A DNA stretch of 64,000 nt from an uncultured Christensenella sp. (GTDB lineage Bacteria; Bacillota; Clostridia; Christensenellales; UBA3700), in assembly GCA_949290515.1 (NCBI GenBank), contig CASERZ010000002.1:139221-203220 (forward strand). Reading direction: 5' to 3'. The notes below the pieces were generated by a model. The model worked only from the letters and a program-made list of their open reading frames with translations, ran no database searches and was not told where the DNA came from. Within the stretch, counting starts at the first letter, position 1. Each line of letters begins with the position of its first letter. Of the stretch, positions 1-8,358 are shown in pieces. The position numbers and the translations under genes were made by a program.

Positions 1-358
1 TGTTGAGTACTATGATGAGAGGCGTTTTTTTGCCCGCGTATTTGGCAATATACTCTCTGTCGGTATCGTCAGGCTTTTTATCCATAGCCGAAACGTATAC
101 TATTACTTCGGAGCCTTCCTGTCCTTTCTCTACGCTCTTCATCATATACTTGGAAAGCGCGTTTTTAGCCTTATGCACTCCGGGGGTATCTACTATGACT
201 ATCTGATAATCCTCTCCGTTCATAATGCCTAAAATCTTATTGCGGGTAGTCTGAGGTTTCCAGCTGACGATAGAAACTTTCTCCCCCACCAAAGTATTGG
301 TGAGAGTGGATTTGCCCGCGTTGGGCTTGCCTATCAACGATACGAAACCTGCTTTCAT
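1..358 (-). CDS. era: GTPase Era, N-terminal part (cut by window edge)
   Basis: Era is a GTPase that binds the 3' end of 16S rRNA and helps mature the 30S subunit. The visible 119 codons begin at ATG 358 after the Shine-Dalgarno GGGAAG. They show the Walker A/G1 motif GKPNAGKST at about residue 10, a switch region (KPQTTRNKILGI) and the G3 motif DTPG followed by VHKA, as in Era. The rest of the G domain and the C-terminal KH domain lie beyond position 1. Era downstream of ybeY is standard in Firmicutes; dgkA and cdd, often between them, are absent here. Confidence 0.93.
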   Translation of the reverse strand, partial: MKAGFVSLIGKPNAGKSTLTNTLVGEKVSIVSWKPQTTRNKILGIMNGEDYQIVIVDTPGVHKAKNALSKYMMKSVEKGQEGSEVIVYVSAMDKKPDDTDREYIAKYAGKKTPLIIVLN

Positions 359-390
359 ATTCTTCCCTTTTAAGTATGTATTTAGTCTGA

Positions 391-414
391 ATTTGTGCGA
401 ATTGTCGCACGAAT
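391..414. other. Hairpin between ybeY and era
   Basis: GTGCGA (395-400) and TCGCAC (405-410) form a perfect 6-bp stem with an ATTG loop. AATT pairs extend it outward across one G-T type mismatch. No T-run follows in the direction of transcription, so it is more likely an RNA-processing or attenuation structure than a full terminator. Role unknown. Confidence 0.4.
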
Positions 415-438
415 TAGTTATTTGAAAAGATATTGTTT

Positions 439-915
439 TCAGTCTCGGGTAATACCCAAATCAGTCAAAATCTTTTCTTCCTCTGCTCTCATTTTGACTT
501 TGTCGCTATCTTCGATATGGTCAAAGCCCAAAAGGTGCAACAGTCCGTGCAATACGAGATATGCGCACTCCCTTTCTACACTGTGCCCGTATTCTTTGCT
601 CTGCTCTACTGCTCTGTCGTAACAAAGCATTATCTCTCCGAGCATCAATTCTCCAGTAGCCATATCCACATCGTCGGGATAGTCCTCGGCTTTAAAAGGC
701 AAATTTACTTCAAGATTGGGAAAGGACAGCACGTCCGTAACGCTGTCGACGTTTCTGTACTCTCTGTTTACCTCGCGTATCGTCTCTCCGTCCGCAACGG
801 TCAATTCGACATACGCATTGTCGGGAAGGCAAAATTCTTTTGCCACAGCAGCGAAAACTTCATATATGAGTTTATTGTCGAGCCCGCTGCCCGTTTCGTC
901 GAAAATTTCTATCAT
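439..915 (-). CDS. ybeY: Endoribonuclease YbeY (rRNA maturation factor)
   Basis: YbeY is a zinc-dependent single-strand endoribonuclease involved in 16S rRNA 3'-end maturation and 70S quality control. The 158-residue protein has normal family length. It carries the zinc-binding signature HGLLHLLGFDH (H-x3-H-x5-H) near residue 122. Its ATG overlaps the stop of the upstream pgpH-like gene by four bases (ATGA), so the two are probably translationally coupled. It lies directly upstream of era, another 30S-maturation gene. The identification is secure. Confidence 0.96.
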   Translation of the reverse strand: MIEIFDETGSGLDNKLIYEVFAAVAKEFCLPDNAYVELTVADGETIREVNREYRNVDSVTDVLSFPNLEVNLPFKAEDYPDDVDMATGELMLGEIMLCYDRAVEQSKEYGHSVERECAYLVLHGLLHLLGFDHIEDSDKVKMRAEEEKILTDLGITRD

Positions 916-2357
916 CTCTTTTCCTTAGCCTTGTCGTAATCTATTCTCTTGTGCATAGTATAAGGCACGACTTCGCATATAGTGTCTTTAATCAGTGACA
1001 AATCCTTTATGGTCAGCGCGCATTCGTCTAGCATACCCTCTTTCATTTTGGTGCGTATTACGCCGTCGACGATTTGCTTGAGTTGCTCGTAATCCTCTGC
1101 GGGCTTTGCTCTCAGCATTGCTTCGCATATATCGCATATCATAATGAGCGCGCTGTAACGCGTGGTAGGTTTGTGGGCGTCGTAACGGTAGGTGTAATTA
1201 CTGAGCTCTCCCTCCGTAATACCCTGCGCCTTGTAGTAGAAGTAAGATATCGTAGAGTCGCCGTGATGCTCGTAAGCCGCCTTGATTATAGTATCGGGCA
1301 TACGGTTGGCTTTCAAAATTTCCACGCCGTCCTTTACGTGTCCCGTAATAACGTTTACGCTTACCTCGGGTATAAGGTCGTCGTGAGGATTTTTGCCGTC
1401 GGTCTGGTTTTCGACGAAGTACTCGGGATTGTTCATCTTGCCTATGTCGTGGAAGTATGCGCAAGCTCTCGCCATATAAGGATTGAGGTCTATAGCGTTT
1501 GCACAGCTTTCGGCAAGGTTTGCTACGCTCGCACTGTGATTGTAAGTACCGGGAGCCTTCTCCTTAAGCTCTTTGAGAAGAGGCTGAGTAGGAGAACATA
1601 CTTCTGCAAGCTTGAAGTTTGTCCATACGGAAAACAGCGTTTCGTAAAGAGGAAGGAATATGAGGAATATTGCCACGGAAAGCATATTGCCTATCAAACT
1701 TCCGAACATTGCTCCGCCTACGCTTGCGGCAGTGCCGTTTTGCGCAAAATAGTTGTACAATCCTGCAAGAGGAGTCATAGCAAGTCCCAGCAAAATCGTA
1801 CCCCACGTAAGACGCAGACGACTGTATTCTCTGCCTACGAGAATATTCATAAACATACTCGTAATCATCGAAACTATCAGACTTCCCACTATCGCGGTGC
1901 TGAATTCCTCAGGCTGAAGCACGTATGTACTCGACATAAATACCGCCATCATCGTGCCCATAGTAATAAAAGTCGTTACGATACCCAGCTTTTTGTTGGA
2001 AAGCACGGTTACCATCATCGTTACGGACGACATCACTATTGCGTAAGGAGTAAAGAAACTGTACAATACCGACGATACGACTACGGATATGAATATAATC
2101 GAATAACATATAAGACATCTTTTGCCCACCGATATATACTCCTCGGCGTGCTTGTCGAATCTCACGATATAAATATACAGAGTAACCATCAGCAGATATA
2201 CTATTACCGTCAGGGGCAGGTAAACCTTGTAAAAGGAAAATATACCGAAGTCCTTAGCGATACAGGCTACCGAAAAAAGCATCATAAAGAACGTGAGTAC
2301 GAAAATACCCGCCAATCTTCCCGCGGTAGTAAGAATCTGCTTTTTGTCAATTTTCAT
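912..2357 (-). CDS. PgpH-type HD-domain phosphodiesterase lacking the extracellular domain
   Basis: The protein is related to PgpH (YqfF), the membrane phosphodiesterase that hydrolyses c-di-AMP. Of 481 residues, the first 240 or so form seven to eight hydrophobic segments. A cytoplasmic HD domain follows, with FHDIGK at about 302-307, an upstream TYNHS histidine near 274, and downstream GHVKDG and YEHHGDS motifs. Canonical PgpH is roughly 700 residues because a large 7TMR-HDED extracytoplasmic domain sits between the first and second membrane helices. Here only about ten residues separate those helices, so that domain is missing. The phoH-pgpH-ybeY order is the usual one. Catalytic residues look intact, so activity is likely; ligand sensing through the lost domain is not. 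Confidence 0.88.
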   Translation of the reverse strand: MKIDKKQILTTAGRLAGIFVLTFFMMLFSVACIAKDFGIFSFYKVYLPLTVIVYLLMVTLYIYIVRFDKHAEEYISVGKRCLICYSIIFISVVVSSVLYSFFTPYAIVMSSVTMMVTVLSNKKLGIVTTFITMGTMMAVFMSSTYVLQPEEFSTAIVGSLIVSMITSMFMNILVGREYSRLRLTWGTILLGLAMTPLAGLYNYFAQNGTAASVGGAMFGSLIGNMLSVAIFLIFLPLYETLFSVWTNFKLAEVCSPTQPLLKELKEKAPGTYNHSASVANLAESCANAIDLNPYMARACAYFHDIGKMNNPEYFVENQTDGKNPHDDLIPEVSVNVITGHVKDGVEILKANRMPDTIIKAAYEHHGDSTISYFYYKAQGITEGELSNYTYRYDAHKPTTRYSALIMICDICEAMLRAKPAEDYEQLKQIVDGVIRTKMKEGMLDECALTIKDLSLIKDTICEVVPYTMHKRIDYDKAKEKR

Positions 2358-2358
2358 C

Positions 2359-3321
2359 TTAAATTACCTTTTCCTCGTTGTTTATACTCTTTTCGTACGC
2401 TTTGACGATTGCTTGTACCAAATCGTTGCGCACGATATCTTTTGCCTTAAGATTAACTATTTCTATTCCCTCGATATCCTTGAGAATAGCCGACGCGTGC
2501 AGAAGTCCCGAAGTCTTGTTGTCGGGCAAATCTATCTGAGTGGAGTCTCCCGTAACTACTATACGGCTACCCTCGCCCATTCTCGTCAAGAACATCTTCA
2601 TCTGTTCTTTGGTAGTGTTCTGAGCTTCGTCCAGAATAATGAACGCGTTGGAAAGCGTGCGTCCGCGCATATATGCGAGAGGAGCGATTTCGATAACACC
2701 TTTTTCAATAAGTCTGGAATAAACTTCAAGCCCGAACATCTCTTGCAGGGCATCGTAAAGCGGTCTGAGATAGGGGTCTACCTTTGCTCCCAAATCGCCG
2801 GGTAAAAAGCCGAGTTTTTCGCCCGCCTCGACGGCAGGTCGCGTAAGAATGATTTTATCTACGGCCTTGTTTTTATACATCGTGACCGCCTCGGCTACGG
2901 CAAGATAAGTCTTTCCCGTACCTGCGGGTCCGATACCGAATACTATCGGATTGTTTCTGATTGCTTCGACATACTTGGCTTGTCCGTACGTCTTACACTT
3001 TACGGGTTTACCTTTGGCGGTAACGGCAATGACCTTGAAAAGTTCGTCAAACCTGTCCTCTTCGCCGTTTTCCGCTATCTCCGCACAAAACCTTATAAAC
3101 ACTTTGTTGACAGCATTGGTTTTGGATTTTTCCAGCAACAGTTTTATCAAGGTACAACATTTGTCGACCTTTTCGTCTTCGCCTTCGACTACAACCGCGC
3201 CGCCGAATAAATTGATATTTACCCCGAAACGCTTTCTAAGATAATTTGCGTTTTCGTCGTGATTGCCGAAAAGGGCAATGGCGTCTTGCAAATCCTTAAC
3301 TTCGATTTCGACTTTGATAAT
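2359..3321 (-). CDS. phoH: PhoH-family ATPase, probable AUU start
   Basis: PhoH-like proteins are P-loop ATPases related to superfamily 1 helicases, with a suspected role in RNA metabolism. The protein has an N-terminal KH-like region (ALFGNHDENANYLRKRFGV), Walker A GIGPAGTGKT and Walker B FIILDEAQN. No ATG lies near the expected N-terminus. A perfect AAGGAG (3329-3334) sits 7 bases before an ATT codon at 3319-3321, and translation from there gives IKVEIEV, matching where the family fold begins. The only longer option is TTG at 3337-3339, which has no ribosome site and lies inside yqfD. From ATT the protein has 320 residues. It sits between yqfD and the pgpH-like gene. Confidence 0.93.
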   Translation of the reverse strand: MIKVEIEVKDLQDAIALFGNHDENANYLRKRFGVNINLFGGAVVVEGEDEKVDKCCTLIKLLLEKSKTNAVNKVFIRFCAEIAENGEEDRFDELFKVIAVTAKGKPVKCKTYGQAKYVEAIRNNPIVFGIGPAGTGKTYLAVAEAVTMYKNKAVDKIILTRPAVEAGEKLGFLPGDLGAKVDPYLRPLYDALQEMFGLEVYSRLIEKGVIEIAPLAYMRGRTLSNAFIILDEAQNTTKEQMKMFLTRMGEGSRIVVTGDSTQIDLPDNKTSGLLHASAILKDIEGIEIVNLKAKDIVRNDLVQAIVKAYEKSINNEEKVI

Positions 3322-3323
3322 AG

Positions 3324-4448
3324 TTACACTCCTTGACAAATAGCTTGTTCTACAATATAGTATATATCTATTATGTGCAAATTGTCTACCCTTTTGCGCA
3401 AAGTATAATTATTTAGAAGTTTTGCTTGTGGAGGCAATTCTTGCCAAAGTTGCATTTCGTACACTGTGATTTGCTCGTCTATTTGCTCCTGAGAAAGCGT
3501 TATTTCCCTCTCTTCCACTTCGTAGTACGTAGTAGTTACCGCCTTTATCGGAACAACCGAACCGAAAGTCTTGCTCTCGCTGACGCTTTCGTATGCGGCA
3601 TACTTTGGCACGTGCGCTTTGCCTATAGGCTTTCCGAAAACGTATATCTGCGTATTTTTATAATAATTGCCGGTACGCACTCTTTCCAAAGCTTTTTCAC
3701 TCAGCGTAACGCGTGCCGAATAAGCGCATTCGGCATATACTTCGCCTGCCGCCTCTACGGCTATGCGCTCGTTATCCTCAGTATCGGGATAGGTGTCTAT
3801 ATATCCCTCTATGAGCACGTCGCCCGCCTTGACTACGTCACCCGCTTTTACGAGTGCCGTACCCGAATATACAAGCACGCGCGTAATAATTCCGTCGCAA
3901 GAAGCTACTATGCGGGAGTAACTCTCGGGAGTTTCGTCGGTGTGTACGTTTTGCACCTCTATCTTGAGTATTCCGCCCTCGAAGTAGCAATTAGCAAATC
4001 CTATATCGTCCACTTCCGAAGTTATGGCGTAGGATAAAGCTTTGGTGTCGAGCGAAGTCTTACGTGAATATTTCTTATAACCGAATTCGTCGAGAATCTG
4101 CATAATCTGCGCTCTCTGCGTACCGTCGGCGCAGTCTATCTCCACACCTAAACACACTTTGGTGCCAAGACATATTCCCGTGACGGCTATTAGGGCGCAA
4201 ATAACCAAAGAAAGATACCTCAAAGCCGTCTTTTTCGCAAGATACGCTCCCCCTCTTTTCAATACACGGTACTCCATTCGCTGAGCGGCAAGCACTTGCG
4301 TTACGGTTTTGAGATTTTTGTCGTCTATGCAAAAAGTAAGCTTCCCGTCCTTGCTCTTAAGGTTTTTTATCCTTACTTTTTTGTCGAGAAAAGTATTGAG
4401 CAAACGCGGAGCGTTTCTCTCTTCGCACTCTATGCGGGTATATCTCAT
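3324..4448 (-). CDS. yqfD: Sporulation protein YqfD
   Basis: YqfD is a membrane protein made in the mother cell under sigma-E in Bacillus and found across endospore formers. The 374-residue protein has a cytoplasmic N-terminal region, one strong hydrophobic segment at about 87-107, and a long extracytoplasmic part with beta-rich repeats (CDGIITRVLVYSGTALVKAGDVVKAG, quoted here in two pieces: CDGIITRVLVY and GTALVKAGDVV). Its ATG overlaps the end of yqfC by four bases. The gene's last codons contain the ribosome-binding site of phoH. The pair yqfC-yqfD is one of the clearest sporulation markers in the window. Confidence 0.92.
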   Translation of the reverse strand: MRYTRIECEERNAPRLLNTFLDKKVRIKNLKSKDGKLTFCIDDKNLKTVTQVLAAQRMEYRVLKRGGAYLAKKTALRYLSLVICALIAVTGICLGTKVCLGVEIDCADGTQRAQIMQILDEFGYKKYSRKTSLDTKALSYAITSEVDDIGFANCYFEGGILKIEVQNVHTDETPESYSRIVASCDGIITRVLVYSGTALVKAGDVVKAGDVLIEGYIDTYPDTEDNERIAVEAAGEVYAECAYSARVTLSEKALERVRTGNYYKNTQIYVFGKPIGKAHVPKYAAYESVSESKTFGSVVPIKAVTTTYYEVEEREITLSQEQIDEQITVYEMQLWQELPPQAKLLNNYTLRKRVDNLHIIDIYYIVEQAICQGV

Positions 4449-4717
4449 ATCTTTTCCTCCCCGACAGTTACGCTGAGCACCTTACCTTTGATTATTATCT
4501 CCTCTTTCTGACTTGCGGCAATGCTCAATCCCTTGCCCTCGAGCGTAACGGCTGAGGACGATTTAAGTCTCAATACTATCTTGTCGTTTGAAAAGTACAA
4601 TACCCCCTTGTGTCCTTCGACTACTGCATATTCCTTTGCCAACGTAACTTTATAAATATTACTAAGTCCGTCCGCACCGCGTTTTAATTTTTTAAAAACC
4701 TCTTTATCATAACTCAT
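4445..4717 (-). CDS. yqfC: Sporulation protein YqfC (YabP family)
   Basis: This 90-residue protein belongs to the YabP/YqfC family, small beta-rich proteins found in endospore formers. The recognisable core runs from about residue 30 to 85 (EGHKGVLYFSNDKIVLRLK, then IIIKGKVLSVTVG). AGGAG precedes the ATG at 4717 at normal spacing. It is coupled to yqfD by an ATGA overlap. No membrane segment is present, so it is probably a cytoplasmic partner acting with YqfD during spore formation. Confidence 0.88.
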   Translation of the reverse strand: MSYDKEVFKKLKRGADGLSNIYKVTLAKEYAVVEGHKGVLYFSNDKIVLRLKSSSAVTLEGKGLSIAASQKEEIIIKGKVLSVTVGEEKI

Positions 4718-4771
4718 ACGTCTTCTCCTACGCTAAGTATATGCGGGCAGACTGTAAGATATGAAAAGCCG

Positions 4772-4800
4772 AAAGGACCGCGTATTGCAGTCCTTTGTTT
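4772..4800. terminator. Terminator-like hairpin after dnaB
   Basis: AAAGGACCGC (4772-4781) and GCAGTCCTTT (4787-4796) form a stem with a 5-base loop and one internal mismatch, which becomes a G-U pair in the minus-strand transcript. It lies between the 3' end of dnaB and the start of yqfC. The minus-strand tail (CGGCTTTTC) is a weak T-run; the plus-strand side (GTTTTTATTT) is stronger although no plus-strand gene precedes it. Confidence 0.55.
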
Positions 4801-4865
4801 TTATTTCTATTCGCTTAAGACAGCACCTGCGATTAGGCGCCAGTCAAAAAATATCGTTGTAGCTC

Positions 4866-6338
4866 TCAGCCCAATTCGCTCATATCAACGTAGCCGTCGG
4901 GAATTTCCTCGGGAGGAACGTCATAACCCGACATAGCTTCCGCAACGCTTTCCTGAGGAGCGTCGGCGCGCTGAGTGCTCTGAGGTATTATCCTGTTGGC
5001 AACCGTAGGTTTAAAGCGCATCTGGCTCTTGTCCCACTCAAAATACAATTCGCCTATCGAGCCGTTTCTGTGTTTTGCAATCATAAGCGTAATTGCCGTC
5101 TTTCCGTCATCTACGGCAAACTCTCCGTCGGTAAGGAATGCTACTATATCCGCGTCCTGCTCGATACTTCCCGACTCTCTCAAGTCGCTCAGCTTAGGCG
5201 TCTTGTCGTCACGGTTTTCGATATTACGCGACATCTGCGAAAGAATGAGTACGGGCACTCTGAGTTCCTTTGCAAGCAGTTTTATAAAACGAGATATATC
5301 GCCTACCTGTTCGTTTTTACTCTTGGCTGCCGTATAAGAGCTGGGAGATATAAGCTGTAAGTAGTCGATTACGACAAAATCCAGTCTGCCTTTCTGTGCC
5401 TTGAGTCTGCGGCACTTGGACATTATCTGCTCGCACGTAATCATTGCGGAGTCGTCTATGTATACGTTGGAATTTTTAAGCACGTCCTGAGCAAGCCATA
5501 CCTTGTCCAGTCCCTCTTTGTTTTCCAGACCATTTTGTATATCTCTCGAATCTATGCCCGCTACGTTGGACATCATTCTGAATACGAGTTCGACTGCGGA
5601 CATTTCCAGGTCGAATACTGCGATTACTTCCTTGCTGTCCTTTCTCGACGCTATGTTCGTAACCATATTCATAGCGAACGAAGTTTTACCGCAACCGGGG
5701 CGCGCGGCAAGTACTATCATCTGACCGGGCATAAAGCCGTTGGTAGCTTCGTCAAGATTTTTAAAACCTACTTTAAGTCCGCCCTGCGAGCCGCTTTCGC
5801 TGTAAGCTTTCTCTATTCTCTCCATTACCTCTACCGTTGCGTTGGAGATATGCGCAAGTTCTGACGATTCGTTGTTTTCGGATATCTTGTATATCAAAGC
5901 TTCCGCTACGGCAAGCACCTTTTCTGCGTCGTCCTCTTTGTATGCCGTATCAATTATGTCGCGGCAATTGGTGATGACTTTTCTCAAAACGGAGTTTTTC
6001 TTGAGAATATTGACGTAATAGTCGATATTGGCAGTAGAAGGTATACTGTCGAGCAATTCGTCGAGCGTTGTTACGCCGCCCACTTCCTGAAGCACGCCCT
6101 CTCTCTCGAGACTGCTGGCTAGCATTACGAGGTCTACGGGCTTATTCTGATTGATGAGCTTCTTTATCTGAGCGAATATCTTTTTGTATATGCTCGTGTA
6201 AAAATCGTCTTCCTGTATGTTGCAGGCGATACGGTTGGCAACGTCGTTGTCGCTTATTATCGCGCCGAGGACTGCCTGCTCTGCCTCAACCGAACAGGGA
6301 TAATTTCTGATTGTCTTCTGATTTGCTTTTTCTGCCAT
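4866..6338 (-). CDS. dnaB: Replicative DNA helicase DnaB
   Basis: This is the hexameric helicase that unwinds DNA at the replication fork. The 490-residue protein has the N-terminal primase-interacting domain (from about SVEAEQAVLGAII), a linker, and a RecA-type domain with Walker A ARPGCGKTSFA near residue 210, Walker B FVVIDYLQLI and the downstream ILSQMSR motif. No intein is present. ATG 6338 is preceded by AGGAG. A clear promoter lies just upstream (6356-6384) and a hairpin follows the gene, so dnaB appears to be its own unit here. In many Firmicutes it sits next to rplI instead. Confidence 0.97.
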   Translation of the reverse strand: MAEKANQKTIRNYPCSVEAEQAVLGAIISDNDVANRIACNIQEDDFYTSIYKKIFAQIKKLINQNKPVDLVMLASSLEREGVLQEVGGVTTLDELLDSIPSTANIDYYVNILKKNSVLRKVITNCRDIIDTAYKEDDAEKVLAVAEALIYKISENNESSELAHISNATVEVMERIEKAYSESGSQGGLKVGFKNLDEATNGFMPGQMIVLAARPGCGKTSFAMNMVTNIASRKDSKEVIAVFDLEMSAVELVFRMMSNVAGIDSRDIQNGLENKEGLDKVWLAQDVLKNSNVYIDDSAMITCEQIMSKCRRLKAQKGRLDFVVIDYLQLISPSSYTAAKSKNEQVGDISRFIKLLAKELRVPVLILSQMSRNIENRDDKTPKLSDLRESGSIEQDADIVAFLTDGEFAVDDGKTAITLMIAKHRNGSIGELYFEWDKSQMRFKPTVANRIIPQSTQRADAPQESVAEAMSGYDVPPEEIPDGYVDMSELG

Positions 6339-6355
6339 AATAACTCCTACTCTCT

Positions 6356-6384
6356 ATATTAGTATAAAAGAGTTTTTTCGTCAA
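6356..6384 (-). promoter_or_regulatory. Promoter of dnaB
   Basis: On the minus strand TTGACG (6384-6379) is followed after exactly 17 bases by TAATAT (6361-6356). The expected start is about 10 bases above the dnaB ATG, leaving room for the AGGAG ribosome site. Confidence 0.65.
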
Positions 6385-6418
6385 GGTATTTCATACATTT
6401 GAACCCGTCTCAAACCTC

Positions 6419-8203
6419 TCAGCCGAGTTTCTCCAGTTCACTCAAAGTGTCTTCGAACACTTTCATTGCCTGCACGTAAGGTTTATCCGTCGTGAGGTCT
6501 ACGCCTGCAAGTCTGAGAATTTCCACGGGAGGCATACTTCCGCCCGCTTTCAAAAACTTCTTGTATTCCTCTACCGCGCTCTCGCCCTTGTTGAGTATAT
6601 CGTCGGCAATGCATATCGCGCTTATCATACCCGTAGAGTACTTGTATACGTAAAACGCATTGTAAAAATGAGGGATACGCGCCCACTCGTACTGTATGAG
6701 CTCATCGTCCGCTACGCCGTCGGTAAGATAGTATTTGTCATTGAGTTTTTTGTAGATTGCATTGAGTGTCTGAGCATTGAGAGCCTCTCCTTTTTCGGCT
6801 AAGGTATGCGCCTCGTACTCAAATTCTGCAAACTGCGTCTGACGGAATACCGTAGTCCTGAACATATCCAAAAGATATGACAAGAGATATTTTTTCTCCT
6901 CTCCCTCGGCAGTTTTGAGAAGGTGTCTCAAAAGCAACACTTCGTTGACGGTAGAAGCTACTTCCGCTACGAAAATCTTATATTCCGCCTTGGCAAAAGG
7001 CTGAGTGGTATTTGAATAATAACTGTGCATCGCGTGTCCTAATTCGTGCGCAATCGTGAATACGTCGTGAGTGGTCTTCTGATAGTTGAGAAGCACGTAG
7101 GGATGAACGCCGTAACAGCCCCAGCTGTACGCACCGCTGCGCTTTCCCTTGTTTTCGTATACGTCAATCCAGCCTTCGCCAAACGCCTTGTCGAGAAGCT
7201 GCGCGTATTCTTGTCCCATAGGCTTTAAAGCGTCTTTTACGAGTCGGCAAGCCTCGGGATACTCCACCGCTTTTTCGCTTCCGCTGACGATAGGGACGTG
7301 CAAATCGTACATATGCAAAGTCTTATATCCCAAAGCCTTTCTTCTGTAACGCATATATCTGTGGAGTCCCGAGAGTGCGCCGTCTATGCACTTCGTGAGC
7401 TTTTCGTAGACTGCCACGGGTACGTCTTCCGAGCTCGTAGCGCGGTCAAGACAACTCTGATACTTTCTCACCTGAGCATAAAATACGTTCTTTTTGACAT
7501 TGCCTATATACAGCATAGAAACGGTATTTATCATATCCTTGTAGGCATTGAACATACTCTCGAAAGCTTTCTTTCTGTCCTCTCTGGAAGGGGATTGCAT
7601 ATACAGCGAGTACAAGCCGTGAGAGAGTTTTACTTCCTCCCCCTGAGAGTCCTTAAAGGGTTCGAACTTGATATCGAGATTATCGAACATTCCGAATGCG
7701 TCCTTGAATATTCCGCTGAAGAGTCCTGTCTTGGCAAGTATGGTTTCTTCCGCCGTAGAAAGAGAATGTTCCTTTCTCTTAGCTATACATTCTAAAGTGT
7801 AAGAATAATCGGAAAACTCCTCTCTCTTTGACAAGTCCAGCAAAAACTCCTTATCGAGAGCGGACAATTCGGGATTGACGAAAGCCGAAAGCGCAGACAA
7901 CTCTACGCAAAGATTTTCTATCCTGTCGCTCATAGCGAGATGCTTTTCTACCGAGCAGTCCTCGTCCTTGCGCATTTTGGTATATACGTAAAGTCTCTCG
8001 AGTTTTTCACTCAGAGAATCGTCCGCACGCAAGCACTCGAGAATGTTTTTCGCGTCTTTCAGCTTACCCTCGAAACGTTTGATTTGCCTGCCCTCTTCGA
8101 GCACGCTTTCGAAAAGGTCGCCCCACTCTTTATCGTCGGCTATCATATCTTCGAGCCGCCATTTGTATCTGTCGTCAATTTTGTCTCTGCTTTTTACTTG
8201 CAT
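6419..8203 (-). CDS. pepF: Oligoendopeptidase F (M3 family)
   Basis: PepF is a cytoplasmic zinc metallopeptidase that cleaves short peptides, recycling products of larger proteases. The 594-residue length is typical. The zinc motif HELGH is at 386-390 and the third ligand glutamate lies in VAEVASTVNE near 414. The family N-terminal helical region (DKIDDRYKWRLEDM) is intact. A GGAGG ribosome site precedes ATG 8203. It is a single gene between the PTS-IIC terminator and the dnaB promoter; nothing nearby suggests a specialised role. Confidence 0.95.
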   Translation of the reverse strand: MQVKSRDKIDDRYKWRLEDMIADDKEWGDLFESVLEEGRQIKRFEGKLKDAKNILECLRADDSLSEKLERLYVYTKMRKDEDCSVEKHLAMSDRIENLCVELSALSAFVNPELSALDKEFLLDLSKREEFSDYSYTLECIAKRKEHSLSTAEETILAKTGLFSGIFKDAFGMFDNLDIKFEPFKDSQGEEVKLSHGLYSLYMQSPSREDRKKAFESMFNAYKDMINTVSMLYIGNVKKNVFYAQVRKYQSCLDRATSSEDVPVAVYEKLTKCIDGALSGLHRYMRYRRKALGYKTLHMYDLHVPIVSGSEKAVEYPEACRLVKDALKPMGQEYAQLLDKAFGEGWIDVYENKGKRSGAYSWGCYGVHPYVLLNYQKTTHDVFTIAHELGHAMHSYYSNTTQPFAKAEYKIFVAEVASTVNEVLLLRHLLKTAEGEEKKYLLSYLLDMFRTTVFRQTQFAEFEYEAHTLAEKGEALNAQTLNAIYKKLNDKYYLTDGVADDELIQYEWARIPHFYNAFYVYKYSTGMISAICIADDILNKGESAVEEYKKFLKAGGSMPPVEILRLAGVDLTTDKPYVQAMKVFEDTLSELEKLG

Positions 8204-8250
8204 AACTGCCTCCGAATTTAATTATGAATACATTATACTACAATAATACG

Positions 8251-8281
8251 AAAAAGGCACTTATAATAAGCACCTTTTTTT
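8251..8281 (-). terminator. Terminator of the PTS-IIC gene
   Basis: Two 14-base arms (8251-8264 and 8266-8279) pair in the minus-strand transcript with two G-U pairs, followed by TTTTTCG. It lies between the PTS-IIC gene and pepF and should stop transcription before pepF. Confidence 0.75.
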
Positions 8282-8358
8282 GTTTTCGCCTTATGTAAAG
8301 GACATATCGGCATAAATTTTATATTATTGAAGTTTTCCGCACAGCGGATTTTCTCTTA

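Noticed and set aside
1074-2405. A 443-residue open frame on the plus strand opposite the pgpH-like and phoH genes
   Set aside because: It is antisense to a clear membrane/HD-domain gene, has no ribosome site and no family resemblance; it arises from the codon pattern of the real gene.
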